Positions 11,301 through 20,100 of a stretch of DNA of 64,000 nt are shown in pieces. Position numbers and translations under genes: made by a program. The stretch's first letter is position 1; each line of letters begins with the position of its first letter. The DNA comes from Microglena sp. YARC (lineage: Eukaryota > Chlorophyta > Chlorophyceae > Chlamydomonadales > Chlamydomonadaceae). Location of the stretch: positions 183,213,657 through 183,277,656 of the forward strand of contig CM039462.1 in NCBI GenBank assembly GCA_022414725.1, given 5' to 3'. Under the pieces are notes generated by a model. The model did no database searches, had not been told where the DNA came from, and worked only from the letters and a program-made list of their open reading frames with translations.

Positions 11301-14300
11301 TGTCTGCTGCACTGATGACCTGAAGAGTGGCCCAAGCACTGAAATTAAAGGTGCACAAACAGCTTCAAAATATATTCAGGGGTAAATCCTTACTAAGGGG
11401 AGGAGTTCTCATTACTCTTAGTAAGAAGGGGATATGAATACCATTGTATTATTTTTATTATTCATACATATATTATTTTTATTTTTATTATACATACATA
11501 TATTATTTTTATTTTTATTATACATACATATATTATTTTTATTATACATACATATATTATTTTTCTTACCCGGAGGGCCGGTACTTGGACGGCCCCTGTA
11601 TATGTCTCTGGGCAAGCTAGCTTACCCATAGACATAGGCGGACTAGCTCCAAGGGGATATGAATACCATTGTATAATTCTAATTATACATACATATCTTA
11701 TTTATCCACCCTGGTAATTTAGGTTTGATTCCTGAGGCCAACCGCAGAAATATACCAATGAATATGAATACCATTGTATTGTTCTAATTATACATACATA
11801 TATTTAGGGTTGGGAAGCAAACGTATCATTTTATTTTACAATCCGTATAAACGTATAAACGTATAAATATAAACGTATAAAAACGTATACAAAAATTAGG
11901 CACTTCTTGAGAAAATACTTTTACATGGGTTTAAAGGTATTTCCGCGTAGCTAGTTTCATTGGCATCACATATCAACTCTCAGAACAATAATCTGGCAAG
12001 TTTAGGTTGTCCAAATCTCAGAAAAGAAATCACGACCAGAAAGCGCGTCGACCGGTGAAGAAGCGCGGTGCCAATCAAAGGGAGCCATTAAATGCCAGTT
12101 GGGATATTATATAACTGTATGAGTGTATAATAATATAAGTACATAACGGTATTGCAATATTGTCCATGTTCACATTGCACTAGGCTTGCACCATCAATCC
12201 TTCAAGCCCACGTAGGAGCACAGCTTGTGAAATGGAAGGCTAGGCGGCGCTCTGATTTTTGTGCCATCCTGGCTATCTAGATCAACCTTTAGGCCAAATG
12301 TTTATACAAAGGTGCATGTGAATGGTGAATTCTATGGCATATTGTGATAGAGGAGGTCAAAAGCTTTCCAATGAGCTATCTAAATCAAAAATATAATGCA
12401 AACCAAGAAAGTTTAGCGCTGGGACGTGTGCTGTACTTCTCGAAGTAAAGACTATACGTTTGTATACGACGTATATAAGGTCGATTTGAGAAAAACTATA
12501 CGGCGTATTTATACGTATAAACGTATAAACGTATATTATACGTTTACATGTCGGCCCAACCCTACATATATATTATTTATCCACCCTGGTAATTTAGGCT
12601 TGATTCCTGAGGTCAACCGCAGGGATACATTTTTCAAAACAAAAAGAGGAAATCTCATTCCTTTTTCCCCCCCTCCCTATTCCCCTCCCAAAACAGGATC
12701 CTTATTCCGATTTTGGTCGATTAGGGTCATTTTAGTCAATTTCAGTAATTAAAAAAATAAAAATAAATAGGTTTCTTATTCCGGCAATTTTGGCACAAAC
12801 TGGGTCTCGTATTCCGATCGGAATATATTCCGGAAAAAATATCCCTGATCAACCGCCTTGCCACCAAGGAGGTCTCATCCCTCCTTACTAAGGGGAGGAG
12901 TTCAGTTGGTTAGAGCGCCTCCCTGGCATGAAGGGAACAAGTTCTATGCAGCGTCGCCTGCGACGCTAAAAATTGGCGGAGAGTGATCCCGTCGGAGCGA
13001 CAGGTGGAAACGGAAGCGAGTTAGTTACGAGACCGTTGGCTGACGTGTCTGCCTTCATCTCGGTCAGACGCTCGGTCGGTCGGTCGAACTGACAAATGAG
13101 TAACACTGTGGGCTCCCGCCCCCCAGAAGGGGGGGCTCTGCCAAAAAAATAAGTTTAAAAGTTGAACACAGGTATCGCATTTTTGTTTTGGGCTACGCGT
13201 ACAAGCTTCTAGCCAGCTCCCTTTCCCTGTCCTTGGGCCAAACCCAAAGCTAGCTAGTGTGTCTGGAAGCTGGCACAGCTGGTATTTCATTGCGGCCGTT
13301 ATATTGGGGCTTGACTCAGTCGCTGGCTCATGGAGCTGGTTGGAAGCTGCTACCCGTAGCCCCCCAATAGTCCATGGGTACAAATACCACGGACAATACA
13401 GATGAATGCGACACAGGTGCAAATACCATGAGCCCACACATGGTGATGTGCACATTTAACAGTCAAGGCCTAACATACACCTTTGCCATTCTCTGCTGCA
13501 CTGATGACGTTTATAGGGGCCCAAGCACTGAAATGACAGGTGCACAAACCAGACAGCAAAGAACAATGCGACACAGGTAAATATACCATGAGCCCACACA
13601 TGGAGATGCACACATTTAACAGTCAAGGCCTAACATACACCTTCGCCATTCTGTGCTGCACTGATGACCTGTATAGGGGCCCATGCACTAAAAATACAGG
13701 TGCACAAACCAGACAGCTAAGAACAATCCGACTCAGGTACACATACCACGAGCCCACACATGGGGATGCACACATTTAACAGTCAAGGCCTAACATACAC
13801 CTTCGCCATTCTGTGCTGCACTGATGACCTGTATAGGGGCCCAAGCACTAAAAATACAGGTGCACAAACCAGACAGCTAAGAACAATCCGACTCAGGTAC
13901 ACATACCATGAGCCCACACATGGGGATGCACACATTTAACAGTCAAGGCCTAACATACACCTTCGCCATTCTGTGTTGCACTGGTGACCTGTATAGGGCC
14001 CCATGCACTAAAAATACAGGTGCACAAAACCAGACAGCTGAGAACAATGCGACTCAGGTACACATACCATGAGCCCACACATGGGGATGTGTACGTTTCA
14101 CACCATTGTGTAAGGCCCACTAAACAAACACCTATGCCATTCTCTGCTGCACTGATGACGTGTGTAGGGGACCAAGCACTGAAAAGACAGGTGCATAAAC
14201 CATACAGTTGAGAACAATGCGACACAGGTACATATACCATGACCCCACGCATGATGTGCAAGGCCCACTAAACGAACACCTATGTCATTCTCTGCTGCAC

Positions 14301-17089
14301 TGATGACGTGTGTAGGGGACCAAGCCCTGAAAAGACAGGTGCATAAACCATACAGTTGAGAACAATGCGACAAAGGTACACATACCATGAACCCACGCAT
14401 GATGTGCAAGGCCCACTAAACGAACACCTATGCCATTCTCTGCTGCACTGATGGCGTGTGTAGGGGACCAAGCACTGAAAAGACAGGTGCATAAACCAGA
14501 CAGTTGAGAACAGTGCAACGAATGTACACATACCATGAACCCACGCATGGTGATGTGGAAACTTATTGCAATTGTGGGGATGAACTGGAGAAACGGTTCG
14601 TACTTCATCAAGAATTTTCTCGAGAATTCCAGGCCAAATTGTCGAGAATTCTCGAATTTCCAGGCCACAATTCTCGACGAAGTACGAAGTATGAGTTCTC
14701 GCGGAAACGGTTTGTCCAGTTCATCCCCTGAATTGCTATAACAGTCAAGGCCTAACATACACCTTGCTGTCCTCTATAGCACTGATGACCTGTATAGGGG
14801 CCCAAGCACTGAAATGACAGGTGCACAAACCAGACAGCTAAGAACAATCTGACGCAGGTGCAAATACCATGAGCCCACACATCATGATGCGCACATTTAA
14901 AACTGGTGTGCAAGGCCTACTAACAAACACCTATGCCATTACCTGCTGCACTGATGACGTGTATAGGGGCCCAAGCACTGAAGAAACAGGTGCACAAACC
15001 AGACAGCTGAGAACGATGCGACACAGGTGCACATACCATGAGCCCACACATGATGATGTGCACATACACTGATCCCACACATGATGATGTGCACATACCA
15101 TGAGCCCACACATGATGATGTGCACATACACTGATCCCACACATGATGATGTGCACATACCATGAGCCCACACATGATGATGTGCACATACACTGATCCC
15201 ACACATGATGATGTGCACATACCATGAGCCCACACATGATGATGTGCACATACACTGAGCCCACACATGATGATGTGCACATACCATGAGCACACACATG
15301 ATGATGCGCACATACATTGAGCCCACACATGATGATGTGCACATACCATGAGCCCACACATGATGATGTGCACATACCATGAGCCCACACATGATGATGT
15401 GCACATACACTGAGCCCACCAAAGCGATGTGCGCATTTAACATTCAAGGCCTAACATACACCTTGCTGTCCTCAGTAGCACTGATGACGTGTATAGGGGC
15501 CCAAGCACTGAAATGACAGGCGCACAAACCAGACAGCAAAGAACAATGCGACACAGGTGCAAATACCATGACCTCACGCATGATGATGCACATATTTAAC
15601 ATTCAAGGCCTAACGTGCACCTTGCTGTCCTCAGTAGCACTGATGACGTGTATAGGGGATCAAGCACTGAAGAAACAGGTGCACAAACCAGACAGAGAAG
15701 AACAATGTGACACAGGTGCACATACCATGAGCCCACACATGGTGATGTGCACATTAACAGTCAAGGCCTAACATACACCTTGGCAGTTCTCTGTTGCACT
15801 GATGATCTGCATAGGGGCTCAAGCACTGAAGAAATAGGTGCACAAACCAGACAGCTGAGTACAATCCGACAAAGGTACACATACCATGAGCCCACACATG
15901 GTGATGCACACATTTAACAGTCAAGGCCTAATAGGGGCCCAAGCACTGAAAACAAAGGTACACATACCAGAATACCATGAGCCCACACATGGCGATGTGC
16001 ACATCTAACATCAGTGTGCAAGGCCTAACATACACCTTCGCCATTCTGTGTTGCACTGGTGACCTGTCTAGGGGCCCATACACTACCATGCACTGGGTAC
16101 ACATACCAGAATACCACAAACCAGACAACATAGATTGCCCTGGGTCACCCGTTGTCCATCCGTATAGGTGGGTGGGTATGGTTGGGTGGGTTTGAGTGGG
16201 TGTCAGGGTGGGTGGGTATGGGTGGGTGAGTGGGTATGGGTGGGTGGGTGGATGTGGATGGGTGTGTGTATTGTGTGTGGGGTGGGTATGGGTGGCAGGG
16301 GGGGGGGGGGGGGGGGGGGTATGGGTGGGTTTTACCCCCCCCCCCCCCCTTGAGACGAAGCCTGACACGTCAGCCAACTGTTTTGTGCTTAACTGGCTTC
16401 GGTCCACTCGATTCCGTTGCCAACACTCTCCGCCAATTTTCCGCGTCACTTGCGACGCTGCTTAGGACTCGCTCTTTTCAGCTACGAGCAGCAGCGTCTA
16501 GGCAAGCTCCCTGATCCAGGCACTAGGCTAAGCCCCAAGATTTTGACAGTTCTGGCCAGCGGAGTGTATCAGCTTCTAGACACACTGGGTTGTGTCAGCT
16601 ATGGCTGTATAGCCAGTCAGGAGAGCTGCCTAGCAGCTGCTGCTTATAGCTGGAAAAACTGAAGCACAGACAACTAAAAAAAAGCAGCGATTATTAAGGC
16701 ATACACCAACACGCGACACAACTAAAACTAGAATAAAAACTAAAACAATACAAAGCAGCGATCACCACAAAACCATTAACACATAACTAGTAAAATAAAA
16801 TTATTAAAACAAACTAAAAACAATACAAAGTAGCGATTACCAAGGCATGCACCAACACGCGGGCATGCCACAATAATGAATATAAAGTTATTATAAGTTA
16901 TAGTGAATAAATTAAGTGAATATATAGTCATTATAAGTCATAGTGAATAAATTAAGTGAATATATAGTTATTATAAGTTATAGTGAATAAATTAAGTGAA
17001 TATATAGTTATTATAAGTTATAGTGAATAAATTAAGTGAACAAATAGTTATTATAAGTTATAGTGAATAATTAAGTGAATATATAGTTG

Positions 17090-17136
<47 letters not shown>

Positions 17137-20100
17137 AGCGGTATTTCAAGCGTTTAAGCGTGCTTTTGCAAATGCATGCTTTAAAGTGTGATTAAATCAC
17201 GCCTAAAATGTCTGCAATTACAGCAACATGTTGCAGCTGGATCGCCGATCCCTTAACATGGTACATGCTCACTTAATAGCTTTCCTTTAAAATTGAAAAT
17301 TAGTACACCATGCCACAGGCGTGAGATTGAGGGAACCCTCTCGTTTGCATGCATGTGCATACATACTGGAGAATAGCTACCATTCTGGGTTTATTTGCTA
17401 TCGCAGACCCTCTGCGCCTGAGCTTGGACAACCGCACGACAGCAAGGAGGGAAGTTCACAACCAGGCTACGTGCCCTTCCCAACTCGCCAAGCCCAGCAC
17501 TTCAGCAACAACAAGGATAACCTTGCTACATGCCCATTCCCAACTAGCCAAGCGCCGCACATGTAACAACAACCTTGCTACGTGCCCTTCCCAACTAGCC
17601 AAGCGCCGCACATGTAACAACAACCTTGCTACGTGCCCTTCCGAACTAGCCAGCAGCACATGTAAAGAACAACTTGCTACGTGCCCTTCCCAACTAGCCA
17701 AGCCCAGCACATGTAACAACAACCTTGCTACGTGCCCTTCCCAACTAGCCAAGGCCAGCACATGTAACAACAACCTTGCTACGTGCCCTTCCCAACTAGC
17801 CAAGCCCAGCACATGTAACAACAACCTTGCTACGTGCCCCTCCCAACTAGCTAAGCCCAGCACATGTAACAACAACCTGGATACGTGCTCTTCCCAACTA
17901 GCCTTGGTATCGCAGACCCTCTGCGCCTGAGCTTGGCAGCAGCAGCTTCTTAGGCAGCTTCCTGGCTGGCTACCCAGCCCAACCTACAGCAACGTATTGC
18001 AGTTGGAAGCTGTCAGATTCATCTTTCTAGCAATTCTGAAATCTCGGGGCTTAGCCCAGTGGCTAGCTCGCGGGGTTCGCCTGCTTAGCAGGCAGTGACC
18101 AACCGCTACTACTACTTCTACTACTACTTGGGGCCTCGCCCCCCCCCCCCCCCAGAGGCATATCGCCCTTGCCACGCTAATAGGGATGTTGCACTATCCT
18201 ACCTGGCATGCCGGAACGGTGGGTTGCTTGTATCGAATTCAAAGGAGATGCCCAGAAGCTGCTGCCTCATCAGATACATTTCCTTTTCAGCTATGTGTTT
18301 GTTTCCGGTAGGTTCAGATCAGGTAGGTTTCCGGTAGGTTCAGATCAGGTAGGTTCAGATCAGGTAGGTTTCCGGTAGGTTCAGATCAGGTAGGATTCAG
18401 ATCAGTAGGTTTCCCGTAGGTCAGATCAGGTAGGTTCAGATCAGGTAGGTATCAGGTAGGTTCAGATCAGGTAGGCAGGTTTCCGGCAGGTTCAGATCAG
18501 GTAGGTATCAGGTAGGTTTCCGTAGGTTCAGAAACCGCGCGGACATGGGCCGGTTACCTCAGGTCGCTCAGGGCGGCCAGGCTGTTAACAGCACCAGTAT
18601 TAGTTTTTGTAGCTTTCTTTATACCTGCTGCATAGCTTTCTTTTTCAGCTACGTGTAAGTTTGGGGTAGGTTCAGATCATAGAAACCCGCAACATGGACC
18701 GGTACCTCAGGTCGATCAGGGGGGCCAGCCTGTTTACTGTACCAGTCTTAGTTTTTGTAGCTTTCTTTATACCTGCTGCATAGCTTTTTTTTCAGCTACG
18801 TGTTTGTTTAGGGAAGGTTCAGATCATAGAAACCCGCAACATGGACCAGTACCTCAGGTCGCTCAGGGCGGCCAGCCGGTTTACTGTACCAGTATTAGTG
18901 TATGTAGCTTTCTTTGTACTGCCTGCATAGCTTCCCTTTCAGCTACGAGCAACAGCTTCTAGGCACCTCCCTGAGCCTGCCACTGAATAAAGCCCCAACA
19001 TTTCGGTAGGACAGGAAAGCCGATTGTGTCAACCTACCCTAGAGGGCTTGGCCCTAAAAGAATGTGATTGTGTCAACCGATTGTGTCAACCTACCCTAGA
19101 GGCTCGGCCCTAAAAGACCTATTGTGTCAACGATGTGTGTAACCTGAACCCTAGAGGCTCGGCCCTAAATGACCTTTATTGTGTCACCCATTGTTGTCAA
19201 CCTACCCTAGAGGCTCGGCCCTAATAATGACCTATTGTTCAACCGATTGTTGTCAACTACCCTAGGGGAGGGCTCGGCCCTAAAATGGCCTATTGTGTCA
19301 ACCGATTGTGTCAACCTACCCTAGAGGCTCGGCCCTAAATGACCTATTGTGTTCAACAAAACCGATTGTGTCAACCGATTGTGTCAACCTACCCTAGAGG
19401 GCTCGGCCCAAAAAGAATGTGATTGTGTCAACCGATTGTGTCAACCTACCCTAGAGGGCTCGGCCCTAGAAGAAGGCTCAGCCGTAAGGGGCCTTGGAGA
19501 TAAAAGGTAATGATAACGCCTGGTGGGGCGTGGGGTGTTCAGGAGCCCGTCGTACGCGGTGGGGAGCGGTCTCCTACCTCAACTGGACAGCTACCATCGG
19601 GTAGATGACGACCTGCACGCCAAGAGCGACCGAAGGGGGAGTCGAACCCCCGACGCTTCATTCTTTAGGGCCTTGGAGAGAGCACTTGATGGATACACAA
19701 AAATCTATCCCAGGGGTTAGTGACCATATTTCCCCTTCGGGCTCGGCTTGGCCCTAAGGGGCCTAGGAGAGAGCACTTAGTCTTGGACTACCCTGGAAGG
19801 GGGTCCCAAACATAAAAGAGTCGCCATTTAGCTATTGCCTAACCCCCCTGGGGTAAGGGGATAATTTCTAGGGATCGGCAATATGATATCATATGATATC
19901 ATGTCATCATATGATATCATATGATGCCGGCGTTCTGACTAGGTAACTTTGGGCTGGAGCATCATATCATATGATTTTAAATCATATGATTTTTGTTTGA
20001 TATCATATGATATCATACTCGTCTTTGGTCGACATCATATGATTTGCCGTTCCCTACAAATTTCAGATGCAGTACGCTGCAATTGACTTGGCTGTATAGC

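Larger units (their letters stand above)
13374..16100 (-). repeat. array of about 13 exon 2 5'-half copies in gene A intron 1
   Basis: Units of about 160 bp each hold, on the minus strand, the intron end CAGTGCTTGGGCCCCTATA, an acceptor position, and the first 30-40 bases of exon 2 reading VISAAENGIGV or variants, then CACA/TGGG-rich spacer. Copies centre near 13504, 13664, 13824, 13985, 14150, 14300, 14450, 14780, 14955, 15485, 15640, 15800 and 16060, and a truncated one near 15930. Six of these keep an AG acceptor; seven have AG changed (mostly CAG to CAC). Frames stay open through several units, which explains the long 'ORFs' here. Confidence 0.9.

Noticed and set aside
14920..15447. Three overlapping 165-175-codon minus frames with CAHHHVW repeats
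   Set aside because: 31-bp minisatellite expanded from the exon 2 array spacer.
18110..18160. tRNA gene or SINE in the TAGCCCAGTGGCTAGC words of family F
   Set aside because: They resemble an A box, but no B box or cloverleaf follows; the paired arms fit a foldback MITE better.
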